A stretch of 6,246 bases of DNA from assembly GCA_017520365.1 (NCBI GenBank), contig JAFXFQ010000119.1:1-6246 (forward strand), in the 5' to 3' direction. The stretch is from Clostridia bacterium (GTDB taxonomy: Bacteria > Bacillota > Clostridia > Oscillospirales > CAG-272). This document shows, piece by piece, positions 1-5,450 of the stretch (its first letter is position 1; every line of letters starts with the position of its first letter). The translations under genes were made by a program, and so were the position numbers. The notes below the pieces were generated by a model, which had not been told where the DNA came from, ran no database searches, and was given only the letters and a program-made list of their open reading frames with translations.

Positions 1-61
1 CCGCTCCCATTCTTTCAAACTCAACTTTTCCTATCCCTTTTCAAAGTTTTTTGGTGAGGAA

Positions 62-88
62 GAAAAAACGATTGAGTATCGTTTTTTC
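62..88. terminator. Bidirectional Rho-independent terminator hairpin
   Basis: An 11-bp perfect stem (62-72 paired with 78-88) closes a 5-nt loop, TGAGT. The stem is an ACGAT/ATCGT core flanked by six A on one side and six T on the other, so a U-run follows the hairpin on either strand. On the minus strand it could stop transcripts reading out of plsY, about 215 nt past its stop codon. On the plus strand it could serve a gene lying left of the window. The direction actually used is inference. Confidence 0.6.
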
Positions 89-303
89 AACGAAGTCACT
101 AAAACAAGGAGTATGCCGAGCCGAGTATAAGCGTAGCGTCGAGGTGGTATTGCTTTAGATAATACTCAGGTCTTTGCCTATGCAAAGACGGAGCGGGCCG
201 GGAATTTAGCACATTGCAATTATTATATGCCCGCGGGACGACTATGTTTTAGGAAGTTGGAGCTTTTTTTCAAAAAAGCGACAGTTTCCCTCCCCCTTCA
301 CCG
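89..303. repeat. Gene-free stretch with three small hairpins downstream of plsY
   Basis: I see no credible gene between the terminator at 62-88 and the plsY stop. The stretch holds a hairpin GTCTTTGC-CTAT-GCAAAGAC (170-189, perfect 8-bp stem). It also holds a 6-bp GCGGGC/GCCCGC inverted repeat (193-198 with 229-234) around an AT-rich 30-nt loop that contains the palindrome ATTGCAAT (213-220). A third hairpin is GCTTTTT-TTCA-AAAAAGC (262-279). The last lacks a following U-run, so it is a poor terminator. Variants of the motif GAGTAT recur at 75, 110 and 123. The mixture of GC-rich and AT-rich palindromic pieces resembles degenerate interspersed repeats of Clostridia intergenic regions or a small structured RNA. 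The sequence alone does not decide which. Confidence 0.4.
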
Positions 304-924
304 TCAAAACCGATTCGGCGGTTTTGTGCCTTTTAAATATTCTCTGATCCTTGTATCCCGTCCTTCTGCGGCCTTTTTCAGATTTCCGAAATTCCTTGCG
401 GCCACAAGGGCTCCCGCCGCCGCTGCAAAAAGGGTACACCGTATGCCGTAGCCGAAGGCGGCGCAGGCTATGGGGAAGAGGACTGCACCTGCGTATGGCA
501 TCGTTACCGCTCTGTCCGTTAAAAGCATCAGGCCTATGCACACAGGCAGAAGTATGGCAAATATGTAAGGGTCGAAGGCAAGCACCATCCCTCCAAAGGC
601 GGCAAGGCCCTTGCCGCCTCGAAATCCCATATAAAACGGAAAGATATGGCCCACAACTGCAAAGGTCCCCGTGATCATTCCTGAGGCAGGGGTGATCGCA
701 GAGACTGAGGCTCCCAGTCTGGTGCAGATAAAGCCCTTTCCCATATCGATGAGCATAACGGCGGCACCGTATGCCCGTCCTAATACTAAATGGGCGTTTG
801 TTGCACCAAGATTTCCCGTACCGGCTCTTCTCAGATCCTTGTTTTTTATCCGCCCGAACACGGCGGCAGGGTTCATTGATCCTATCAGATATGAGACCAC
901 AGCATATATTATCAGCTTTTCCAT
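304..924 (-). CDS. plsY: Glycerol-3-phosphate acyltransferase PlsY
   Basis: PlsY is an integral membrane enzyme that transfers the acyl group of acyl-phosphate (made by PlsX) to the sn-1 position of glycerol-3-phosphate, giving lysophosphatidate, the first committed phospholipid intermediate. The 206-residue length is normal for the family. Visible motifs, in order: YLIGSMNPAA near residues 12-21, GTGNLGATN at 35-43 (usually GSGNxGATN), and GHIFPFYMGFRGGKG at 92-106, which is the phosphate/glycerol-phosphate binding loop. Several hydrophobic membrane segments lie between them. The third conserved motif near the C-terminus is recognisable but divergent (RNFGNLKKAAEG, 177-188). The ATG at 924 is preceded on the minus strand by AAGGAAG at suitable spacing. 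The gene is divergent from the carboxypeptidase, and no plsX or other lipid gene is in the window. Family assignment is secure. Confidence 0.96.
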   Translation of the reverse strand: MEKLIIYAVVSYLIGSMNPAAVFGRIKNKDLRRAGTGNLGATNAHLVLGRAYGAAVMLIDMGKGFICTRLGASVSAITPASGMITGTFAVVGHIFPFYMGFRGGKGLAAFGGMVLAFDPYIFAILLPVCIGLMLLTDRAVTMPYAGAVLFPIACAAFGYGIRCTLFAAAAGALVAARNFGNLKKAAEGRDTRIREYLKGTKPPNRF

Positions 925-952
925 ATTTACTTCCTTAACGTCTTTTTTGCAT

Positions 953-958
953 ATTATA
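953..958 (-). promoter_or_regulatory. Probable plsY -10 element
   Basis: On the minus strand the sequence reads TATAAT, a perfect -10 hexamer, about 29 nt upstream of the plsY ATG. The 17-nt-spaced -35 position reads TCATTT, which is a poor match. The call therefore rests on the -10 and its position only. Confidence 0.4.
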
Positions 959-1022
959 TTACGGTCACCTTGAAAAAATGATAGAATTTTGCCCCTTTGT
1001 CATCTTGCTTTTGTTCCGTGCA

Positions 1023-1028
1023 TATAAT
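1023..1028 (+). promoter_or_regulatory. Possible -10 element for the carboxypeptidase gene
   Basis: TATAAT lies 24 nt upstream of the ATG at 1053, leaving room for transcription to begin around 1035 just before the ribosome binding site. The nearest -35-like hexamer, TTGTCA at 997-1002, is 20 nt away, longer than the usual 16-18. This makes the promoter weak, dependent on an activator, or misassigned. Confidence 0.35.
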
Positions 1029-1052
1029 TTCAAAAAAACAATAGGGGGAAAT

Positions 1053-2201
1053 ATGAAAAAGCTTATTTCGGCTCTGCTTTGCATAGCAGCTTTGTTCAGC
1101 CTTTCAACAGGGACAGCGGCGGCAGATAATATAATGCCCTTTGACGTTGAGGCAGAGAGCGCAGTTCTTATGGACGTTGAAACGGGAAGAGTACTGTACT
1201 CGAAAAATGCGGCCGCACCTTTGCCGCCGGCATCCGTTACCAAGGTAATGACCATTCTCCTCGTTATGGAGGAGATAGACGGAGGCCGTCTGTCATATAC
1301 GGATACGGTAACGGTCAGTGCCTACGCCGCATCAATGGGGGGCTCTCAGGTTTTTCTCAGGGAGGGAGAGCAGATGTCGGTGCAGGATATGCTGAAAAGC
1401 GTGGTGATAGCGTCGGCAAACGACGGTGCCGTTGCTCTTGCTGAGCATATCGGCGGCAGCGAGGAGGCCTTTGTGAAGAGGATGAACGAGAGAGCGGCGG
1501 AGCTTTGTATGAAAAACACCTGCTTTGAAAACGTGACGGGACTTGATGATGATACCGTAGATCATAAAACAAGCGCAGAGGATATTGCCATTATGTCCCG
1601 TCAGCTCATAAAGTACCATCCCGATGTGCTGAAATTCAGCTCTACCTGGATGGATTCCATCAGAAACGGAGAGTTCACCCTGACAAACACAAACCGTCTT
1701 GTGAGATTCTATAAGGGAACAACGGGGCTGAAAACAGGCTCCACCGCAAAGGCAGGCTTTTGCATCAGCGCAAGCGCCGAGCGTAACGGTCTTCACCTTA
1801 TCGCCGTCATTATGGGAAGCGAAACGAGAGACAAGCGGAACGAGGCGGCGAAAAAGCTCCTGGACCACGGCTTTGCAAGCTACGCCGTATGCTCCTACGA
1901 GGGCGGCGTGGGTGAGCGGGTTCGTGTCGTCGGCGGAGAGGTTGGCGAGATCTCAACGAGGATCAATAGCTTCAGGGGGCTTTGCGCAAAGGGAGAGGCG
2001 GAAAATTATGAAATAATTTGTGATTATCCGGAGAAAATAATAGCACCGATCAAAAAAGGGGACGTTATCGGCTTCGCCCGTATCGTTTCCGACGGCGGTG
2101 AGATAGGAAGGGTCGATATAGTGGCCGATGAGGAGGCTGCCGCTCTGAGCTTCGGGAGCATACTTTACAGGCTGTTCTGCGCATTTGTTTTGAAGGGATA
2201 G
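1053..2201 (+). CDS. dacF: Secreted D-alanyl-D-alanine carboxypeptidase (peptidase S11, PBP5/DacF type)
   Basis: This low-molecular-weight penicillin-binding protein removes the terminal D-Ala of peptidoglycan pentapeptides outside the membrane, limiting cross-linking. I place the start at ATG 1053, after AGGGGG (1043-1048). The protein (382 aa) then begins with MKK, a hydrophobic stretch and an Ala-rich cleavage region near residue 24, which is a typical signal peptide. An in-frame ATG at 978 would add 25 residues in front of that signal and has no ribosome binding site. All three active-site motifs are present: SVTK (nucleophile Ser61, Lys64), SAN (121-123) and KTG (227-229). A C-terminal PBP5_C-like beta domain follows from about residue 275. 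A hydrophobic tail (about 365-380, FGSILYRLFCAFVL) suits membrane anchoring. The family and activity are secure, but which paralogue it is (DacF, DacB or DacA type) is not resolved. No terminator is visible before the pgi promoter. Confidence 0.93.
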   Translation: MKKLISALLCIAALFSLSTGTAAADNIMPFDVEAESAVLMDVETGRVLYSKNAAAPLPPASVTKVMTILLVMEEIDGGRLSYTDTVTVSAYAASMGGSQVFLREGEQMSVQDMLKSVVIASANDGAVALAEHIGGSEEAFVKRMNERAAELCMKNTCFENVTGLDDDTVDHKTSAEDIAIMSRQLIKYHPDVLKFSSTWMDSIRNGEFTLTNTNRLVRFYKGTTGLKTGSTAKAGFCISASAERNGLHLIAVIMGSETRDKRNEAAKKLLDHGFASYAVCSYEGGVGERVRVVGGEVGEISTRINSFRGLCAKGEAENYEIICDYPEKIIAPIKKGDVIGFARIVSDGGEIGRVDIVADEEAAALSFGSILYRLFCAFVLKG

Positions 2202-2254
2202 TGAGATAATTGTGTTATGTTTTTGAAAATTGTCGTAAAAAATCAATTTTTCTA

Positions 2255-2283
2255 TTGAATTTTCAACAATGGTGTAGTATATT
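2255..2283 (+). promoter_or_regulatory. pgi promoter, TTGAAT-N17-TATATT
   Basis: The -35 hexamer TTGAAT (2255-2260) and the -10 hexamer TATATT (2278-2283) are separated by exactly 17 nt. Transcription would start near 2290, giving a leader of about 28 nt. A 9-bp inverted repeat (TTGAAAATT 2223-2231 with AATTTTCAA 2258-2266) overlaps the -35 and could be a regulator site, or may simply reflect AT-rich composition. Confidence 0.7.
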
Positions 2284-2303
2284 GAAGAGGTGATTTATTA
2301 TAC

Positions 2304-2308
2304 GGAGG
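2304..2308 (+). promoter_or_regulatory. pgi ribosome binding site deciding the start
   Basis: GGAGG stands 9 nt before the ATG at 2318. A nearer ATG at 2313 is out of frame and reaches a stop after 11 codons, so 2318 is the functional start. Confidence 0.8.
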
Positions 2309-2317
2309 ACAAATGAA

Positions 2318-3667
2318 ATGTCTATTAAAATCAACAATAAATATATAAAGCAGTTCGTTTCCGACGAGGAATACGCAGCCATCGTGCCCGAGGTCGAGGC
2401 TGCTCTTGAAACAGTTAAGCACAAGACCGGCGCGGGAAGCGACTTCCTCGGCTGGTACACAAGACCTGTTGACTACGATAAGGACGAGTATGCCCGCATC
2501 AAGATCGCCGCAAAGAAGATCCAGGGTATGTGCGAGGCCTTTATCGTTATCGGTATCGGCGGCTCCTATCTCGGCACACGTGCCGCTCTCGACTTTATCA
2601 AGTCCAACCACTACAACAACCTTCCCAAGAACACCCCCGATATCTATTTCGCAGGCTACAGCCTTTCCTCCTCTCACCTTGCAGATATTCTTGCAGTATG
2701 TGAGACTAAGGAGGTTTGTATCAACGTTGTATCCAAGTCCGGAACAACAACAGAGCCCGCAGTTGCATTCCGCGTTATCCGTGAGTTCCTTGAGAACAAG
2801 TACGGTAAGGAGGAGGCTGCAAAGCGTATCTTCGTTACAACAGATAAGCAGAGAGGTAAGCTGAAGGAGCTTTCCGACAGAAACGGCTACGAGACCTTCG
2901 TTATTCCCGACGATATCGGCGGCAGATACTCTGTTCTCACAGCAGTAGGTCTTCTTCCTCTTGCAGTTGCAGGTGTCAACACAGACTCTCTCCTTGAGGG
3001 CGCTGAGGACGCAATGAACGAGTATAAGGCAGCATCCGTTAAGGATAACCCCTGCCTCCAGTACGCTGCATACAGAAACGCAATGTACCGCAAGGGCAAG
3101 GTAACCGAGATGCTGGTAGTATACGAGCCCTTCTTCAGAATGTTCTGTGAGTGGTGGAAGCAGCTCTTCGGTGAGAGCGAGGGTAAGGATGGCAAGGGCC
3201 TTCTCCCTGCATCCGTTATCTTCTCGACCGACCTCCACTCCCTCGGTCAGTATATCCAGGACGGTCTCAGAAATATGTTCGAAACAGTTGTGGATATCAA
3301 GGAGTCCAAGCACACCATCACCGTTCCCGACGATCCCGAGAACGCTGACAGCCTGAACTACCTCTCCGGTATGAGCTTTAACCGTATCAACCACAGAGCA
3401 ATGAACGCAACCCTCTTTGCTCACGTTGACGGTGACGTGCCCAACATCGTAGTAGAGGTTCCCAACAGAAGTGAGTATTCCTTCGGTCAGCTCGTATACT
3501 TCTTCGAGCTTTCCTGCGCAATTTCCGGATATACTCTCGGAGTTAATCCCTTCAACCAGCCCGGTGTTGAGGCATATAAGAAGAACATGTTTGCTCTTCT
3601 CGGAAAGCCCGATCCCGCACTTGACGAGCTCAAGAAGTCTCTCGCAGAGAGAATGGCTCAGGACTGA
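2318..3667 (+). CDS. pgi: Glucose-6-phosphate isomerase
   Basis: This cytosolic glycolytic enzyme interconverts glucose-6-phosphate and fructose-6-phosphate. At 449 residues it belongs to the short Bacillus-type subfamily rather than the roughly 550-residue E. coli/eukaryotic form. The sugar-phosphate-binding SIS motifs are clear: VIGIGGSYLG (77-86) and SKSGTTTEP (139-147). PGI signature 1 is DIGGRYS (199-205) and signature 2 ends in NPFNQPGVEAYK (410-421). By remembered alignment with Geobacillus Pgi, the catalytic residues are Glu286 (in GESEGK), His307 (in TDLHSLGQ) and Lys421; their spacing of 21 and 135 residues agrees. Codon use is very uniform, rich in C-ended and preferred codons, which suggests high expression. 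It also creates a long spurious open frame on the opposite strand. The gene has its own promoter and a strong terminator, so it appears monocistronic. Confidence 0.98.
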   Translation: MSIKINNKYIKQFVSDEEYAAIVPEVEAALETVKHKTGAGSDFLGWYTRPVDYDKDEYARIKIAAKKIQGMCEAFIVIGIGGSYLGTRAALDFIKSNHYNNLPKNTPDIYFAGYSLSSSHLADILAVCETKEVCINVVSKSGTTTEPAVAFRVIREFLENKYGKEEAAKRIFVTTDKQRGKLKELSDRNGYETFVIPDDIGGRYSVLTAVGLLPLAVAGVNTDSLLEGAEDAMNEYKAASVKDNPCLQYAAYRNAMYRKGKVTEMLVVYEPFFRMFCEWWKQLFGESEGKDGKGLLPASVIFSTDLHSLGQYIQDGLRNMFETVVDIKESKHTITVPDDPENADSLNYLSGMSFNRINHRAMNATLFAHVDGDVPNIVVEVPNRSEYSFGQLVYFFELSCAISGYTLGVNPFNQPGVEAYKKNMFALLGKPDPALDELKKSLAERMAQD

Positions 3668-3683
3668 TTTAAGTATAATAAAA

Positions 3684-3717
3684 AGACCTTTTGACACGTC
3701 TCAAAAGGTCTTTTTTT
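3684..3717. terminator. Bidirectional terminator between pgi and the lipoprotein gene
   Basis: A perfect 11-bp stem (AGACCTTTTGA 3684-3694 with TCAAAAGGTCT 3701-3711) closes a 6-nt loop, CACGTC. It is followed on the plus strand by a T-run to 3717, starting 16 nt after the pgi stop. A-residues before the left arm (3680-3683) give a T-run on the minus strand, so the same hairpin can end transcripts of the converging lipoprotein gene about 110 nt past its stop. Confidence 0.9.
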
Positions 3718-3824
3718 GTGAAAACAATATATAATTATTTTGTCAAAAGTTATAGGTTACAGAACATATGTCCCTGTGTCCTTTACGAACTTTTAGTTTA
3801 TAAAGAAATCACATTAGTTGTCTG

Positions 3825-4304
3825 TTATATGGATTCAAAGGTTTTTGCAATTACTTTCAATTGGTCATAATCGATCTCATCGCTGTAAACCACAAAGAAA
3901 ATTTCCGTATCGTATCCAATTTTCAAGTATAATTTCTCGCACTGCTTTTCATCAATTATACTTTCAACTTTGCCTATTATAGCGCCGTTGGAAAAGACCT
4001 CGCTCGATAAGAACCTCAGAGTCTGAACGGTATAATAATCGTTTGTTTCCTGATCTCCTTCAGGGTCTGTTTCTGAAATACCGCAATCGGAATAGCTTTG
4101 CATCATAACCAAATTTTGAGCATCATCCCAAACGTAAATATACTTATCGCTTTCTGTTATGCTCCAACCGACCGGCAGTTTTATAGAGCCGCAGTTTTCC
4201 AAATTGAAGGTCTGCCAATCTTTGGTTGCGGAATTTATTAATGAACAGCCTGATAATAAAGCTACAACAATAAGTAAACAACCGAATCTAATCAATTTTT
4301 TCAT
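3825..4304 (-). CDS. Small secreted lipoprotein of unknown function
   Basis: The 159-residue protein has a textbook lipoprotein signal: MKK, a hydrophobic core, then the lipobox LSGC with the lipidated Cys at residue 20. It would be exported, diacylated and held on the outer face of the membrane. The mature part is acidic, with no membrane segments or recognised catalytic motif. The stretch GSIKLPVGWSI (39-49), followed by a mixed alpha/beta pattern and a conserved-looking end (LKVIAKTFESI), recalls the general fold pattern of PsbP-like surface lipoproteins. That resemblance is weak and is inference only. The ATG at 4304 is preceded by GGGAG at 6-nt spacing. The gene is richer in A/T than pgi and looks accessory. 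It has its own promoter at 4394-4422 and shares the terminator with pgi. I do not recognise a named family. Confidence 0.85.
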   Translation of the reverse strand: MKKLIRFGCLLIVVALLSGCSLINSATKDWQTFNLENCGSIKLPVGWSITESDKYIYVWDDAQNLVMMQSYSDCGISETDPEGDQETNDYYTVQTLRFLSSEVFSNGAIIGKVESIIDEKQCEKLYLKIGYDTEIFFVVYSDEIDYDQLKVIAKTFESI

Positions 4305-4393
4305 AAATATCTCCCGATGTCTCTTACATATATAGTAGCAGGAGCGGTTAAACTCGAAAGACTGATTTTTCGTGTAACGTTTCCTTTAACAAT

Positions 4394-4422
4394 AGAATAA
4401 CACAGCGATTTGAGCTTGTCAA
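4394..4422 (-). promoter_or_regulatory. Lipoprotein gene promoter, TTGACA-N17-TATTCT
   Basis: On the minus strand a perfect -35 TTGACA (4417-4422) is followed after exactly 17 nt by TATTCT (4394-4399). Transcription would start near 4387 and leave a leader of roughly 80 nt before the ATG at 4304. The leader shows no riboswitch I can recognise. Confidence 0.7.
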
Positions 4423-4459
4423 TTGCCTTTTCAACTACGTTTGCTTACTAACTGTCTTT

Positions 4460-4562
4460 GATAAACGTAGGGGCGACCATTGGTCGTCCGCGTGCAAAAC
4501 TATATTGACCGTATTAATCTACGTTCGCAAACGGACGACCAATGGTCGCCCCTACGGCTATC
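4460..4562. repeat. 103-bp foldback repeat (GTAGGGGCGACCATTGG family)
   Basis: Two arms form a perfect 25-bp inverted repeat (4466-4490 with 4532-4556). It extends outward by a matching GATA after two mismatches (4460-4463 with 4559-4562). The 41-nt middle also pairs partly across the same centre (4511), so the whole unit can fold as one long interrupted hairpin. Each arm is itself near-palindromic around CGACCA-T-TGGTCG. It lies between two minus-strand genes: downstream of the 121-residue protein gene and upstream of the lipoprotein promoter. No transposase or clear target duplication is seen. It is best described as a REP/BIME-like or MITE-like interspersed repeat. Confidence 0.85.
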
Positions 4563-4571
4563 GGATGAGGG

Positions 4572-4743
4572 ATTCGATGCACAAACGAACGGTTACGCTT
4601 TGCAAAATTGTAGGGACCGACGTCCCCGACGGTCCTAACTACATACGTAAAGATCTGCTGTGAATATCATTTGGTGAATGGACCGTCGGGGACGTCGGTC
4701 CCTACAACGATGTTTATCTTGATGTCTTGGTTGTGCATCAAAT
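4572..4743. repeat. 172-bp foldback repeat with perfect 28-bp inner arms (GTAGGGACCGACGTCC family)
   Basis: The inner arms (4608-4635 and 4680-4707) are perfect 28-bp reverse complements around a 44-nt spacer. A second pair of arms, 12 of 13 matching (4572-4584 with 4731-4743, core GATGCACAA/TTGTGCATC), sits exactly 23 nt outside each inner arm, so both pairs share one centre at 4657.5. Each inner arm also holds its own small palindrome (GGACCG...CGGTCC). The sequence differs from the neighbouring foldback, but the edge GTAGGG is the same. It contains no gene. Confidence 0.85.
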
Positions 4744-4770
4744 TTCGTTTGTTTCGCGTGCAGATAAGCG

Positions 4771-4793
4771 GGAGGGAGGACCCCTCCACTACG
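4771..4793. repeat. Third, single palindromic repeat unit ending in CTACG
   Basis: GGAGGG (4771-4776) pairs with CCCTCC (4782-4787) across a 5-nt loop, followed by ACTACG. Read on the minus strand it starts CGTAGTGGAGGG, resembling the edges of the two foldbacks to its left, but no mirrored partner arm is visible. It may be a solo or decayed member of the same class of elements. Confidence 0.45.
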
Positions 4794-4809
4794 AAAAACG
4801 ATACCGTTT
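4794..4809 (-). terminator. Weak terminator candidate after the 121-residue protein gene
   Basis: On the minus strand, AAACG-GTAT-CGTTT (stem 4805-4809 with 4796-4800) runs into TTTTT six bases past the stop codon. The 5-bp stem is short, so termination would be inefficient and transcripts could run into the foldback repeats. Confidence 0.35.
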
Positions 4810-4814
4810 CGAGC

Positions 4815-5180
4815 TTATATCTTTTGATTCATTTTGCCTTCGATCTTTTTTAAAACCGCTTCGGTGGGATCGTTCTCCAAATCGGTCAAAAGACAATCGA
4901 CGGTAAACAGTAATTCCGTTGCTTCCGTATCGTCATGGCCGAAAGTAGCGTCAAGGTCGTATTCCCTATTGTCAACGGTGATTTTTCGATGGTTTTCATA
5001 ATCGGAAAAGCGGAACGAAGCGAAGCCGTTTATTTCAACCCGGCTCAGAAGGATTCTGTAGCAGTCGCAAATTTCGTTATATATTTCGTTCTCGTTTTTA
5101 GGCTTTGAAAGCTCTTTTTCAAGTGCTTTTTCAAACTGTTCTTCAAAATTTCCCGATGTGAAAAGCTTAAATAAATTCAT
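4815..5180 (-). CDS. Small acidic protein of unknown function
   Basis: A 121-residue cytosolic protein with no signal peptide or membrane segment. The first half is rich in charged helix-forming residues (EEQFEKALEKELSKPKNENEIYNEICDCYRILLS). A strand-like middle (GFASFRFSDYENHRKITVDNREYDL) follows, then an acidic Asp/Glu-rich helix and a basic tail. I do not recognise a family, and no catalytic motif is visible. Two in-frame ATGs compete: 5186 lies one base from GAGG, while 5180 has GAGG at about 8 nt, so 5180 is preferred (the longer form would be 123 aa). The excellent promoter just upstream and sensible codon use support a real gene. It is divergent from the P-loop gene, and its downstream side abuts the repeat cluster. 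Confidence 0.75.
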   Translation of the reverse strand: MNLFKLFTSGNFEEQFEKALEKELSKPKNENEIYNEICDCYRILLSRVEINGFASFRFSDYENHRKITVDNREYDLDATFGHDDTEATELLFTVDCLLTDLENDPTEAVLKKIEGKMNQKI

Positions 5181-5207
5181 GAGCATACCTCACTAAACGT
5201 TTTTGTC

Positions 5208-5236
5208 ATTATAGCACACAAAAGGGTAACAATCAA
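5208..5236 (-). promoter_or_regulatory. Promoter of the 121-residue protein gene, TTGATT-N17-TGCTATAAT
   Basis: On the minus strand the -35 TTGATT (5231-5236) and a perfect -10 TATAAT (5208-5213) are 17 nt apart. The -10 is preceded by TGC, an extended -10. Transcription would begin near 5202, giving a short leader of about 20 nt. Confidence 0.75.
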
Positions 5237-5366
5237 GGTATATTTCCACCGTATCATCGACAAACTCCCACATTATTCCATTTGTCAAGAATTTTCTTTT
5301 CGTTATTTTGCAAGAAATTTTTAATGCGATTTCTACAAAAAGTTCATAAAAAAATCGGCAATCCCC

Positions 5367-5395
5367 TTGCAATTGTCACAGAAATGCTGTATAAT
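5367..5395 (+). promoter_or_regulatory. P-loop gene promoter, TTGCAA-N17-TATAAT
   Basis: TTGCAA (5367-5372) and TATAAT (5390-5395) are 17 nt apart, with an A/T-rich tract upstream (5262-5360) that could act as an UP element. Transcription would start near 5402, leaving a leader of about 49 nt. The hexamers are the same as those of the metF promoter. Confidence 0.78.
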
Positions 5396-5450
5396 TAAGC
5401 ATATAAAAAAAGCATATTGCTACAAAGCTATATCTAAGGAGGATTTTACT

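Noticed and set aside
978..1052. Upstream in-frame ATG extending the carboxypeptidase by 25 residues
   Set aside because: It has no ribosome binding site and would bury the signal peptide. The ATG at 1053 follows AGGGGG and gives a normal signal sequence.
1332..1868. 178-codon open frame opposite the carboxypeptidase gene
   Set aside because: It lies fully inside a gene with all three S11 active-site motifs, and has no motif or convincing start of its own.
2252..3697. 481-codon open frame on the minus strand opposite pgi
   Set aside because: It is a mirror of pgi's biased codon use, which avoids the codons that would make stops in that frame. The translation is Cys/Val/Leu-rich without family motifs, and pgi itself is certain.
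4460..4793. CRISPR array or integron attC sites
   Set aside because: The repeats are inverted pairs of different families rather than evenly spaced direct repeats. No cas genes, integrase or attC core motifs are visible.
4409..4817. Possible target-site duplication flanking the repeat cluster (TTTGAGCTT at 4409 and TTCGAGCTT at 4808)
   Set aside because: It is only an 8-of-9 match between A/T-containing words, not positioned at the element ends, and chance is a sufficient explanation.
4671..4853. 60-codon plus-strand open frame over the second foldback
   Set aside because: It runs through the inverted-repeat arm, has no ribosome binding site, and its translation shows no protein-like pattern.
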